From the NCBI GenBank assembly GCA_964439955.1, contig CAYTPX010000032.1, forward strand, positions 1 through 21,725: a DNA stretch of 21,725 nucleotides. The letters run 5' to 3'. Below the pieces are notes generated by a model that did no database searches, had not been told where the DNA came from, and saw only the letters and a program-made list of their open reading frames with translations. Made by a program: the position numbers and the translations under genes. The DNA comes from UBA1794 sp964439955 (GTDB taxonomy: Bacteria; Bacteroidota; Bacteroidia; Bacteroidales; Bacteroidaceae). The stretch's first letter is position 1; every line of letters begins with the position of its first letter. This document shows positions 1-6,949 of the stretch, one piece after another.

Positions 1-59
1 ATATACTACATCATGATTTACATGAGCCGCCGCGAATAGGCGTTTCCCCTATATCTTTT

Positions 60-158
60 CGGAACTATCCATTTGGGTCTTGCTCCTCTCAATTCAAGCA
101 AGTTCCATTGCTCATAAAGTACAATAATTATATCTCAAGACTAAAGTAGATAGTTCCG
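60..158. other. Nested inverted repeats, possible structured RNA
   Basis: No open reading frame of note lies here. CGGAACTATC (60-69) is the exact reverse complement of GATAGTTCCG (149-158). Inside it, GTCTTG (77-82) can pair with CAAGAC (136-141), and CTTGC (79-83) can alternatively pair with GCAAG (98-102). A terminator-like hairpin follows at 171-212. This could be the end of a small RNA or a structured 5' leader of the radical SAM gene. I do not recognise a known RNA family; tRNA, tmRNA and RNase P RNA hallmarks are not visible. Confidence 0.35.
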
Positions 159-166
159 TATCTTTT
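159..166 (+). promoter_or_regulatory. Possible -7 box before the radical SAM gene
   Basis: TATCTTTT matches the Bacteroidota -7 consensus TAnnTTTG except at its last base. No clear TTTG -33 box is seen. A start just downstream would place the 171-212 hairpin and T-run in the leader of the radical SAM gene. The same TATCTTTT string occurs at 52-59. Confidence 0.3.
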
Positions 167-170
167 TACC

Positions 171-212
171 CGGAGGGCAGCCTCCTCCGCCTCGGGAGGG
201 GCTGCCTTTTTT
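171..212 (+). terminator. Rho-independent terminator or attenuator
   Basis: GGCAGCC (176-182) pairs with GGCTGCC (200-206), with extra GC pairing inside, followed by six T residues (207-212). The T-run ends only 12 bp before the ATG at 225, so it either ends an upstream transcript or acts as an attenuator for the radical SAM gene. Confidence 0.7.
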
Positions 213-224
213 GCTTGCCTGCCT

Positions 225-1283
225 ATGAACCGCCGCCATTTGCTCCGTGCCCTGTGGATTTTGCGCCGCACGCGTTGGGACTCCACCCTCCTCCGCTACG
301 GGGCCAACAAGCTCCACGCCTTGCTCCTGCGCCTATTCCGCTCGGAGAACGTAGCCTATCCTTCCAACGTGATGCTGGAGTTGTGCAACCGGTGTAACCT
401 GCATTGCACCACTTGCGCCCGCGAGTATGCCTACGGGCGCGAGATGGACCAAGGGAATATGCCCTTGGAGCGGGCAAAAAGCATCATCGGGCAACTCTAC
501 CCCTACCTTGACTCCGTAGGCCTTACGGGCATGGGCGAGACCTTTTTGTACCCGCATCTCGTGGAAATAGCCCGCTTCATCAAGGAAAAGAAGCCGAGCC
601 TCGTCGTCTCTTTGTCCACCAATGCCCAAGTGCCCCGCTTCGGGGAGCAAGCCGAGGCCTTGCTGCCATACGTCGATGTCGTGCAGGTCTCGACCGACGG
701 TACCGGGGCTGTCTATGAGGCGGTACGGCGCGGCGCGCGTTTCGCCCGGCTGGAGGAAAACCTGCGCGCCCTGTTGCCTAAGGCAAAGGCACGGGGGGTG
801 GACGTGATGCTCAACATGGTGCTGACGGAAGAGACGTTTCCAGAGATGGCCGGGCTGGTGGAATTTGCCCAGCGCGTGGGCGTCCCCTACCTGAACTTTA
901 CCTACTTCAACCTCGTTGCCGCCACGGGGCTGGACGTTTCCTACTATGGCCTCTTCCGCAGCCCCGGATTCCTCCGCGCCAAGGCCGAAGCCGAGGAGGC
1001 CGCCCGCCGCGCTCCCGGGCTGGAAGTGACAGGGCTGGACTTCCCCGGGAAGCCTGGTTTCCGGAAATGCCCCTTCCCTTGGTCGCATTTCTACATCACT
1101 TGGGACGGCTTCCTCGTGCCTTGCTGCGCCAAACCCTTCCCCAAGATCCTGAACTTCGGCAACGTGGACGACGGAAAGGTCATAGACCTCCTCAATTCGT
1201 TCAACTACCGTGCCTTCCGACGCATGAACCGGAAAAACCAAACCCCGCCTTTCTGCGAGAAATGCCACTTCGTGGAGCTGTGA
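225..1283 (+). CDS. Radical SAM/SPASM domain protein
   Basis: A 352-residue cytoplasmic iron-sulfur enzyme of the radical SAM superfamily, which cleaves S-adenosylmethionine to a 5'-deoxyadenosyl radical. The cluster motif CX3CX2C is C57, C61, C64, with a further cysteine at 54. GMGE around residues 100-105 fits the glycine-rich SAM-binding strand. The C-terminal part has the SPASM pattern: C282 in KCPFPW, then ITWDG, the pair C300-C301, and C344/C347 in CEKC, suggesting an auxiliary cluster. The substrate cannot be read from sequence; SPASM relatives modify peptides, sugars or other small molecules, and no precursor peptide or partner gene is adjacent. The start is the first ATG in frame and lies right behind a terminator-like hairpin. 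A 22-bp repeat array follows the stop. Confidence 0.88.
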   Translation: MNRRHLLRALWILRRTRWDSTLLRYGANKLHALLLRLFRSENVAYPSNVMLELCNRCNLHCTTCAREYAYGREMDQGNMPLERAKSIIGQLYPYLDSVGLTGMGETFLYPHLVEIARFIKEKKPSLVVSLSTNAQVPRFGEQAEALLPYVDVVQVSTDGTGAVYEAVRRGARFARLEENLRALLPKAKARGVDVMLNMVLTEETFPEMAGLVEFAQRVGVPYLNFTYFNLVAATGLDVSYYGLFRSPGFLRAKAEAEEAARRAPGLEVTGLDFPGKPGFRKCPFPWSHFYITWDGFLVPCCAKPFPKILNFGNVDDGKVIDLLNSFNYRAFRRMNRKNQTPPFCEKCHFVEL

Positions 1284-1295
1284 GCCACGGAGACA

Positions 1296-1383
1296 CCTTT
1301 GCCCGGAACTGCCTGCGCCTTTGCCCGGAAACCCCGCCGCTTTCCCGGAAAAGCACAGGCACTTTTTCCATGAAGATGGGCTT
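1296..1383. repeat. 22-bp periodic palindromic array, four units
   Basis: Four degenerate units start at 1296, 1318, 1340 and 1362, each exactly 22 bp by T-tract spacing. The best unit is 1340-1361, with CTTTCCCGGAAAAG followed by a GC-rich part. The CCCGG cores jitter by about two bases between units. The array fills the gap between the radical SAM stop and the topB promoter. Confidence 0.7.
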
Positions 1384-1414
1384 CTTTTATGGGACGCCTC
1401 CCCCAAATCTTCAC

Positions 1415-1422
1415 TATCTTTG
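1415..1422 (+). promoter_or_regulatory. -7 promoter box of topB
   Basis: TATCTTTG is a perfect match to TAnnTTTG and lies 30 bp before the chosen topB start. No convincing -33 TTTG is visible. Its position rules out the upstream in-frame ATG at 1389 as the start. Confidence 0.65.
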
Positions 1423-1451
1423 CCGGGAAAAAACCGAAATACCCAGCCCTA

Positions 1452-3542
1452 ATGATTGTCTGTATAGCCGAGAAGCCCAGCGTGGCCCGCGAAATAGCCT
1501 CCGTGCTCGGGGCGCATCTCCGCCGCGAAGGCTACTTGGAAGGGAACGGATACCAAGTCACTTGGACTTTCGGCCACCTGTGCACGCTGAAAGAACCCCA
1601 CGATTATGCGCCGGAGTGGAAGTCCTGGCGTCTGGAAAGCCTGCCGATGATCCCGCCGCGCTTCGGCATCAAGCTGATTCCCAACGACACTTACCGGAAG
1701 CAGTTCCGCGTTATCGAGCAACTCATGCAGCACGCCGACGAAATCATCAACTGCGGCGACGCCGGGCAGGAAGGGGAACTCATACAGCGCTGGGTGATGC
1801 AGAAGGCACGCGCCACATGCCCCGTCAAGCGCCTCTGGATTTCCTCGCTCACGGAGGAAAGCATACGCGAAGGCTTCCGCAGCTTGCGCGGACAAGGCGA
1901 GTTCCAGTCGCTCTACGAGGCAGGGCTTTCGCGCGCCATCGGCGACTGGCTGCTCGGGATGAACGCCACGCGCCTCTATACCCTCAAGTACGGGCGCAAC
2001 AAGCAAGTGCTTTCCATCGGGCGGGTGCAGACCCCTACGCTTGCGCTCATCGTGAACCGGCAAAAAGAGATTGAGCATTTTGTGCCCGAGCCGTATTGGG
2101 AACTGAAAACGACCTACCGCGACACCGTCTTCTCCGCCGCCAAGGGCCGTTTTCCTACCGAGGAAGAGGGAAAGGAGGCACTCGCGCGCATCGAACACGA
2201 ACCATTCGAGGTGAAAGACGTGGCGGTCAAGAAGGGAACAGAGTATGCGCCGCGGCTTTTCGACCTGACTTCGCTCCAAGTGGAGTGTAACAAGAAATTT
2301 TCGTTCTCGGCCGATGACACATTGCAGCTCATCCAGTCGCTCTACGAGCGTAAGTTTACGACCTATCCGCGCGTGGACACGACCTACTTGAGCGACGATA
2401 TTTATGCCAAGTGCCCCGCCACGCTCAGGGGGCTTTCCCCGTATGCCGCGCTGACCGCACCGCTTCTCGGGGGCAAGCCCCTGCCCAAATCGAAAAAGGT
2501 GTTCGACAATTCGAAAGTCACCGACCACCATGCCATCATCCCCACGGGGGTTGATCCCCGCGGCCTAAGCGGCCGCGAGGCGAAGGTGTACGACTTGGTC
2601 GCACGGCGCTTCATCGCCGTGTTCTACCCCGACTGCAAGATTTCCACTACCACGGTGCTGGGCGAATCAGGCGACGTACCCTTCAAGGTGACGGGCAAGC
2701 AGATCCTGGAACCCGGCTGGCGTACGGTGTTCGACTACCGCCCCCCTTCCTCCCCCGGGGCACAAGCCGAGGCCGCGCCAGCCGAGCCGCAACCGTCCGG
2801 GGAAGGCAAAGCCGCGGAGGCTGAGGAGCGCACCCTCCCGCAGTTTACCGTGGGCGAGAGCGGCCCGCACGCCCCCTCGCTGGCCGAAAAGTGGACACAG
2901 CCGCCCAAGCCTTATACGGAGGCCACCTTGTTGCGCGCCATGGAAACGGCGGGAAAGACGGTGGAAGACGAGGAATTGCGCGATGCCCTGAAGGAAAACG
3001 GGATAGGCCGCCCTTCCACGCGCGCCGCCATCATCGAGACGCTCTTCAAGCGCAACTACATACGCAAGGAGCGCAAGAACCTCATCGCCACGCCCACGGG
3101 CGTGGGACTCATCGGCCTTATCCGCGAGGAGCTGCTGAAGAGTGCCGAGCTGACGGGCATCTGGGAGAAGAAACTGCGCGGGGTGGAGAAGAAGACCTAT
3201 GAGGCTGCCCGGTTTCTGGATGAATTGAAAGACATGGTACGCACGATCGTCACGAACGTGAAGGCCGACACTTCCCCCGTGCGCCTCTCCGCCCCGGAGG
3301 AACCCAAGCCCGCCGGGCGTAAGAAAGCCGCCCCGCCTGCGGGCAGGAAGGCTTCCCCTAGGCAGAAGCCCAAGGCATCCGCAACGGGAGGAGCGGCAGT
3401 GCCGGAAGCCGTGACCGACGCCGACGTCGGCAAGCCCTGCCCGGCCTGCGGGCGGGGGCACATCCTGCGCGGGCGGACGAGCTACGGCTGTTCGGAGTGG
3501 AAAGCGGGTTGCAACTGGCGCGCCCCCTTTCCCGAAAAATAG
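1452..3542 (+). CDS. topB: DNA topoisomerase III (type IA)
   Basis: A 696-residue type IA topoisomerase that breaks and rejoins single DNA strands to relax or decatenate DNA. The start chosen is the ATG giving MIVCIAEKPSVA, the normal N-terminus with the Toprim glutamate E7; the longer frame from 1389 runs through the promoter. The second Toprim motif reads GDAGQEGE (D103, E107), so the usual second Asp of DxDxE is Gly. The catalytic tyrosine is Y305 in FTTYPR. A Pro/Ala/Glu-rich linker lies around residues 435-470 and a Lys/Pro/Ala-rich tail around 615-650. A C-terminal zinc-finger-like module has C663, C666, C680 and C687. The last codons and stop lie in a sequence resembling one 22-bp repeat unit (3527-3548). 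This is a housekeeping-type TopB; no plasmid or conjugation genes are nearby. Confidence 0.95.
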   Translation: MIVCIAEKPSVAREIASVLGAHLRREGYLEGNGYQVTWTFGHLCTLKEPHDYAPEWKSWRLESLPMIPPRFGIKLIPNDTYRKQFRVIEQLMQHADEIINCGDAGQEGELIQRWVMQKARATCPVKRLWISSLTEESIREGFRSLRGQGEFQSLYEAGLSRAIGDWLLGMNATRLYTLKYGRNKQVLSIGRVQTPTLALIVNRQKEIEHFVPEPYWELKTTYRDTVFSAAKGRFPTEEEGKEALARIEHEPFEVKDVAVKKGTEYAPRLFDLTSLQVECNKKFSFSADDTLQLIQSLYERKFTTYPRVDTTYLSDDIYAKCPATLRGLSPYAALTAPLLGGKPLPKSKKVFDNSKVTDHHAIIPTGVDPRGLSGREAKVYDLVARRFIAVFYPDCKISTTTVLGESGDVPFKVTGKQILEPGWRTVFDYRPPSSPGAQAEAAPAEPQPSGEGKAAEAEERTLPQFTVGESGPHAPSLAEKWTQPPKPYTEATLLRAMETAGKTVEDEELRDALKENGIGRPSTRAAIIETLFKRNYIRKERKNLIATPTGVGLIGLIREELLKSAELTGIWEKKLRGVEKKTYEAARFLDELKDMVRTIVTNVKADTSPVRLSAPEEPKPAGRKKAAPPAGRKASPRQKPKASATGGAAVPEAVTDADVGKPCPACGRGHILRGRTSYGCSEWKAGCNWRAPFPEK

Positions 3543-3708
3543 CCCGCGGAAGCCGCCTCCTTCAGGACTGCCGCGCTTCGCCGCTTCTTGCCCCGTACCA
3601 GACAGACGACGGGGACGCAAGCCCGTGGAAGCCCGCCCGCGGCTGTCCGGCCCAAGTGCCGCCGATGTCCTGCGGGGCAAAGGGCGGTACACTGGGTGCG
3701 CCGCAGGG

Positions 3709-3818
3709 GAAGGGGATAAAAGTACAAGGGCTTTTCCGGAAAAGCCTTGCATGAAACCGGGGAAAACGCCGCATGCCGTCAGGGTTTTCCGCCTGGCTTT
3801 TTTGATTTTCCCCAAAGG
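3709..3818. repeat. 22-bp periodic palindromic array, five units
   Basis: Units start at 3709, 3731, 3753, 3775 and 3797. The second contains the perfect 18-bp palindrome GGCTTTTCCGGAAAAGCC (3729-3746), which could fold into a hairpin downstream of topB. Units 2 and 3 both end in GCAT; a GCAT ending recurs in other arrays. Confidence 0.75.
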
Positions 3819-3863
3819 GTGCTAAAAAGAAATAACGCCGTATCCTCCGCCGGGGGGAATGGT

Positions 3864-3871
3864 TATCTTTG
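3864..3871 (+). promoter_or_regulatory. -7 promoter box of the nitroreductase gene
   Basis: TATCTTTG is a perfect TAnnTTTG match, 47 bp before the chosen ATG. It excludes the in-frame ATG at 3859, which would lie upstream of transcription. Confidence 0.65.
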
Positions 3872-3876
3872 CGGAG

Positions 3877-3894
3877 GTGCGGCATGTGCCGCAC
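3877..3894. promoter_or_regulatory. Palindrome at the expected transcription start
   Basis: GTGCGGCA and TGCCGCAC (8 bp each) are separated by TG. The centre is about 15-20 bp past the -7 box, so it overlaps or adjoins the transcription start. It could be an operator for a dimeric regulator or a 5' leader hairpin. Confidence 0.45.
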
Positions 3895-3918
3895 GAACGA
3901 CAAGGACTAAACAAGACT

Positions 3919-4488
3919 ATGGAAACAAACATCGTATTGGACACCATCCGGCGCCGTCGCAGCGTGCGCAGTTATTCGGACAGGCCGGTGGAACGGGAAA
4001 AGCTGGAAGCCATCGTGGAGGCGGCCACGTGGGCTCCTACGGGCATGAACCGCCGTTCGTTCCATTTCCTTGTAATCACCGACGGGGAAAAGCTGGCGGA
4101 ACTGAACCGGCGCATACGCGCGGTGTTCCGGCAGTGCGAGTCTACGGCGGAGAAGGCACGGGGCGAGGACGAAAACTACGTCTGCTATTACCATGCGCCC
4201 GCGCTCGTGGTGGCAAGCAATGAGCCCTCCTCGCCGTGGGCGGCGCAGGATTGCGCGTGCGCCTTGCAGAACATGTTCCTCGCCGCCCGCTCCTTGGGCG
4301 TGGATTCCTGCTGGATCAACCAGTTGTGCAAGGGCATGAGCGACGAACCCCGCATCTATGGGCTGTTGCGCGGCTGGGGCATGCCCGAGGGGCACAAGGT
4401 GTACGGCTGCGCGGCCTTGGGCTACGGCAGCCAGCCGCTCCCCGAAGGCGCGCCCCGCAAGGAAGGTTTGGTGACATGGGTAGGGTGA
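3919..4488 (+). CDS. Nitroreductase family flavoprotein
   Basis: A 189-residue member of the FMN-dependent nitroreductase fold, cytoplasmic NAD(P)H-using oxidoreductases acting on nitroaromatics, quinones or flavins. The N-terminal RRRRSVRSY segment (about residues 11-19) is the typical FMN-phosphate-binding start, followed by WAPTGMNRRSFHF, the usual APSxxNxQP-like region. The C-terminal part has the conserved G-M-P-E-G-x-x-x-x-x-x-A-x-G-Y-G pattern. The start METN is chosen because the longer frame begins upstream of the -7 box. It is a single gene convergent with the MeaB gene, only 6 bp from its stop. The substrate is not predictable. Confidence 0.88.
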   Translation: METNIVLDTIRRRRSVRSYSDRPVEREKLEAIVEAATWAPTGMNRRSFHFLVITDGEKLAELNRRIRAVFRQCESTAEKARGEDENYVCYYHAPALVVASNEPSSPWAAQDCACALQNMFLAARSLGVDSCWINQLCKGMSDEPRIYGLLRGWGMPEGHKVYGCAALGYGSQPLPEGAPRKEGLVTWVG

Positions 4489-4500
4489 GCTGCCCTACCC
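4478..4500. terminator. Bidirectional hairpin over two convergent stop codons
   Basis: GGGTAGGG (4478-4485) pairs with CCCTACCC (4493-4500); the 7-nt loop contains the nitroreductase TGA, and the right arm contains the MeaB stop (4495-4497). The following T-rich stretch on the + strand is weak. It probably terminates transcription from both sides. Confidence 0.55.
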
Positions 4501-5619
4501 CTTGCCTTCTTTCTTCAGGAAAGTAGCGTTGTACTGCGCATAGGTGTCGAGCAACCGGTGCGCGGCGTTGTAGGAAGTGGTCTTCCCGCGGAGCAGTTCC
4601 TGTTCCACCATGGGCAGGAGTTGCTCGACAGCCGGGCATTCGTAGAAGTTGTTCCGCAGTGCTTCGTGGATGCTCACATACATGCGTGTCTTGGCTTGCT
4701 CGCGGCGGCGGCGGGTGAAATAACCGTTGGATTTCACGAAGTCGATGTATTCGTAGACCATATCCCATATTTCTTTGATCCGAAGCCCATAGAATCCCGA
4801 GTAGGTGAGTACCTTCGGTTGCCAACCACTCTCGTGGGGCGGGAACAGGTTAAGCGCATTGCGGAACTGCGCGGCTGCCAGCTCGGCCTTGTGTTCGTTG
4901 CCACTGTCGGCCTTGTTGATTACTATTCCGTCGGCCATCTCCATAATCCCGCGTTTGATACCTTGCAGCTCATCGCCGGTCCCCGCCAGCTGGATGAGCA
5001 AAAAGAAGTCGACCATGGAGTGGACGGCGGTCTCGCTTTGCCCGACTCCCACGGTCTCCACGAAGATTTTGTCGAAGCCCGCCGCCTCGCACAATATGAT
5101 GGTTTCCCTCGTTTTCCGCGCCACTCCTCCGAGGGAGCCGCCCGTCGGGCTGGGGCGAATGAAGGCATCGGGGTGCACGGAGAGCTTCTCCATCCGGGTT
5201 TTGTCGCCAAGGATGCTGCCTTTGCTGAGCTCGGAACTGGGGTCAATGGCCAACACGGCCAGCCGTCCGCCCCGTTCTTTCAAGAGATGGAGGCCGAACT
5301 CGTCGATGGAAGTACTTTTCCCGGCGCCGGGGACGCCGCTGATTCCGACCCGTATCGACTTGCCGGAGTAAGGCAAGCACTTCTCGACTACCTCCTGGGC
5401 GGCGGCGTGGTCTTCGTGGCGCAGGCTCTCGATGAGCGTAACCGCCCGTCCAAGGATGGCGATGTTGCCCTTCAGGATGCCTTCTACGTACTGCCCCGGG
5501 GTGAGATGCCTGCGGTGGGGGCGCTGGGTGCGCAGGTAGGGATTTATGGACGAGGGGCGTTCGATACCGGAACTGACGTTCAGGCTTTTGTATTCTGCGG
5601 AGTTTTCAGGATGTTCCAT
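4495..5619 (-). CDS. meaB: MeaB/ArgK-type P-loop GTPase
   Basis: A 374-residue G3E-type GTPase of the MeaB family, which protects and reactivates adenosylcobalamin-dependent methylmalonyl-CoA mutase and gates cofactor loading. Visible motifs: Walker A GVPGAGKS (95-102), DPSS (126-129), ETVGVGQ (188-194, switch region) and the base-specificity motif NKAD (235-238). The C-terminal helices carry the usual dimerisation segment. The start at 5619 is preferred; the longer frame to 5709 would translate the adjacent repeat array and gives a non-family N-terminus. No mutase subunit genes are in the window, so it is an orphan here. It lies 96 bp downstream of the DUF1573 gene on the same strand, with a repeat array between. 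Confidence 0.9.
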   Translation of the reverse strand: MEHPENSAEYKSLNVSSGIERPSSINPYLRTQRPHRRHLTPGQYVEGILKGNIAILGRAVTLIESLRHEDHAAAQEVVEKCLPYSGKSIRVGISGVPGAGKSTSIDEFGLHLLKERGGRLAVLAIDPSSELSKGSILGDKTRMEKLSVHPDAFIRPSPTGGSLGGVARKTRETIILCEAAGFDKIFVETVGVGQSETAVHSMVDFFLLIQLAGTGDELQGIKRGIMEMADGIVINKADSGNEHKAELAAAQFRNALNLFPPHESGWQPKVLTYSGFYGLRIKEIWDMVYEYIDFVKSNGYFTRRRREQAKTRMYVSIHEALRNNFYECPAVEQLLPMVEQELLRGKTTSYNAAHRLLDTYAQYNATFLKKEGKG

Positions 5620-5646
5620 AGTGGTCTGTTCGTTTGCTGCGGCGGG

Positions 5647-5712
5647 GTACAGGGAAAAAATACCCGGGCTTTCTAAAAAAAGTGCCGGCACTTTTTCCCG
5701 CGGACGCAAGCG
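5647..5712. repeat. 22-bp periodic palindromic array, three units
   Basis: Units start at 5647, 5669 and 5691, and a fourth in phase (5713) runs into the end of the DUF1573 gene. It contains the perfect 20-bp palindrome AAAAAGTGCCGGCACTTTTT (5677-5696), the best example of the second dyad of the family. It fills the gap between the DUF1573 stop and the meaB start. Confidence 0.78.
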
Positions 5713-5715
5713 CTT

Positions 5716-6807
5716 TTATTCTTTTTCTTGTCGGGTTTTCTGGGCATTGAGCTGCAAGATGACGAACGGCTGCTTGGGGTCGTCCGAGACGATCAGCACT
5801 TTTGTTTCGCCCTTGAGCTGGTTGAAGAGTTTTCCGTTGAGTTTGATTTTCAGTTTCACGGTTTCGCCCGGTTCGATGGCCCGCTGCTTGAGGCTCACGC
5901 TTACGGCGGGGCTGAACACTTGGAGCTTCTCGACGTGCAGCGTACTCAACCCCCGGTTGGTCAAGGTGGCGGTGCATTTCTTGGAACCGTGGGCGGGCAC
6001 GGCGCCGAGGTCGAATTCGTATTGCGAGAGTTCCATGGCGGGCGCGGCCGCGAGCTGGGCTTCGGTCAGGTTGGAGAAGTCGGGCAGGAGGATGGCCGAG
6101 AGGGTGATTTCGTTTTCCTCGTCTACTTTGTCGCCGGCATGCCGGGCCAAGTGGATGGGAATCTGCATTAATCCATAATCTGGCAGCCCTTTCGTATCGA
6201 GGGTCAGCGTTATCTTCCCTTTCCTCCGGGGCGGCAGCAGGTAGGGCTGTGCCTTCATGGAAACGTAGGGGGGGAGATGGAGCAAAGAGAGTTCCAATGC
6301 CTGCTTTCCCGTGTTGAGCAGGTGTATGGTGGCCGTGGGTTTCCCCCCCCTCTGCGTAGGCTCGAATTCTATGTGGCGGCTGTTGAGGAGGAAGTTGCCG
6401 ATGGTTTCTTCAAATTGGTCGTCGCCCGTGTCGGCCCCCTCGAGGAGTACTTCGCCTTGGAGGCTGAGCCGCACGTACTCGGACTGGCTGTTATTGGTGA
6501 AGATGTGGACGAATTTGTGGAAACGCCCCATTGTTTTCGCGTCATACGTGACCTTTACGGTCGTTTGCTCCCCGGGTTGGAGCAGGAACAACGGGCTTTC
6601 GGCCACGGTACAGGCGCACGAGGTCTCGATGCGCCCGATTTGGAGCGGTTCGTTGCCTATGTTGGTCAGGCGGAAGCTGGCTGTCACGGGTTTCCCGTAG
6701 GTGATAAAGCCAAAGTTGTGTGTGCCGGCGTCCACCGAGAGGTGGGCTTGGCCGAAAGCCGTAGTGGCCGCCAAGAGGGCGGATGCAAGCAGGATTTTGG
6801 TTCGCAT
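5716..6807 (-). CDS. DUF1573 domain exported protein
   Basis: A 363-residue protein with a signal peptide (residues 1-20, cut after AFGQ or AFGQA). The first mature domain has the DUF1573 hallmark: a beta-rich FxLTNxGxxPLxI stretch and the CAC motif at 64-66, followed by LxPGE and VTY. A similar Ig-like module occurs in the C-terminal third (FDLGAVPAHGSK through ALTNRG and VSDDPKQP), so there are at least two repeats. DUF1573 proteins are common in Bacteroidota as periplasmic or surface Ig-like proteins of unknown role. It lies downstream of the alpha-2-macroglobulin-like gene on the same strand, with 142 bp and a repeat array between; co-transcription is possible. The last codons fall within the in-phase edge of the next repeat array. 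Confidence 0.85.
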   Translation of the reverse strand: MRTKILLASALLAATTAFGQAHLSVDAGTHNFGFITYGKPVTASFRLTNIGNEPLQIGRIETSCACTVAESPLFLLQPGEQTTVKVTYDAKTMGRFHKFVHIFTNNSQSEYVRLSLQGEVLLEGADTGDDQFEETIGNFLLNSRHIEFEPTQRGGKPTATIHLLNTGKQALELSLLHLPPYVSMKAQPYLLPPRRKGKITLTLDTKGLPDYGLMQIPIHLARHAGDKVDEENEITLSAILLPDFSNLTEAQLAAAPAMELSQYEFDLGAVPAHGSKKCTATLTNRGLSTLHVEKLQVFSPAVSVSLKQRAIEPGETVKLKIKLNGKLFNQLKGETKVLIVSDDPKQPFVILQLNAQKTRQEKE

Positions 6808-6856
6808 GGGTTGTTTTCTGTGTCAGGGTAGTATGGTTTTGTTTCCGCCGTGCGCC

Positions 6857-6944
6857 CTTCCGGGGGAAAGGGGCAGCACTTATGTGGGAAAGCGCCGGGG
6901 CTTTTTGCCGTAAGTGCTTCCTCTTTCCGGAGGCGGAGGCAGTG
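6857..6944. repeat. 22-bp periodic palindromic array, four units
   Basis: Units start at 6857, 6879, 6901 and 6923, each exactly 22 bp, with T-tract starts and GGAAA or CCGG cores. The array abuts the stop codon of the alpha-2-macroglobulin-like gene (6950). Confidence 0.7.
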
Positions 6945-6949
6945 TTTTT

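Larger units (their letters stand above)
3543..3918. other. Gene-free gap after topB
   Basis: These 376 bp hold no convincing gene. The first part (3549-3708) is GC-rich and I see nothing specific in it. A 22-bp repeat array follows at 3709-3818, then the nitroreductase promoter and its palindromic leader (3864-3894). Confidence 0.6.

Noticed and set aside
1020..1080. CCCGGGAAG and CCGGAAA in the radical SAM gene
   Set aside because: The spacing is about 16 bp, not 22, and the codons encode the SPASM region with a conserved cysteine.
1389..1451. N-terminal extension of topoisomerase III
   Set aside because: It contains the -7 promoter box; the family N-terminus begins at MIVCIAEKPS.
2745..2830. 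Possible repeat array in the topB linker
   Set aside because: Two CCGGGG strings 42 bp apart do not keep the T-tract/A-tract pattern; a Pro/Ala-rich linker in GC-rich DNA explains it.
5620..5709. N-terminal extension of the MeaB frame
   Set aside because: It is encoded by the 22-bp repeat array and has no counterpart in the MeaB family.
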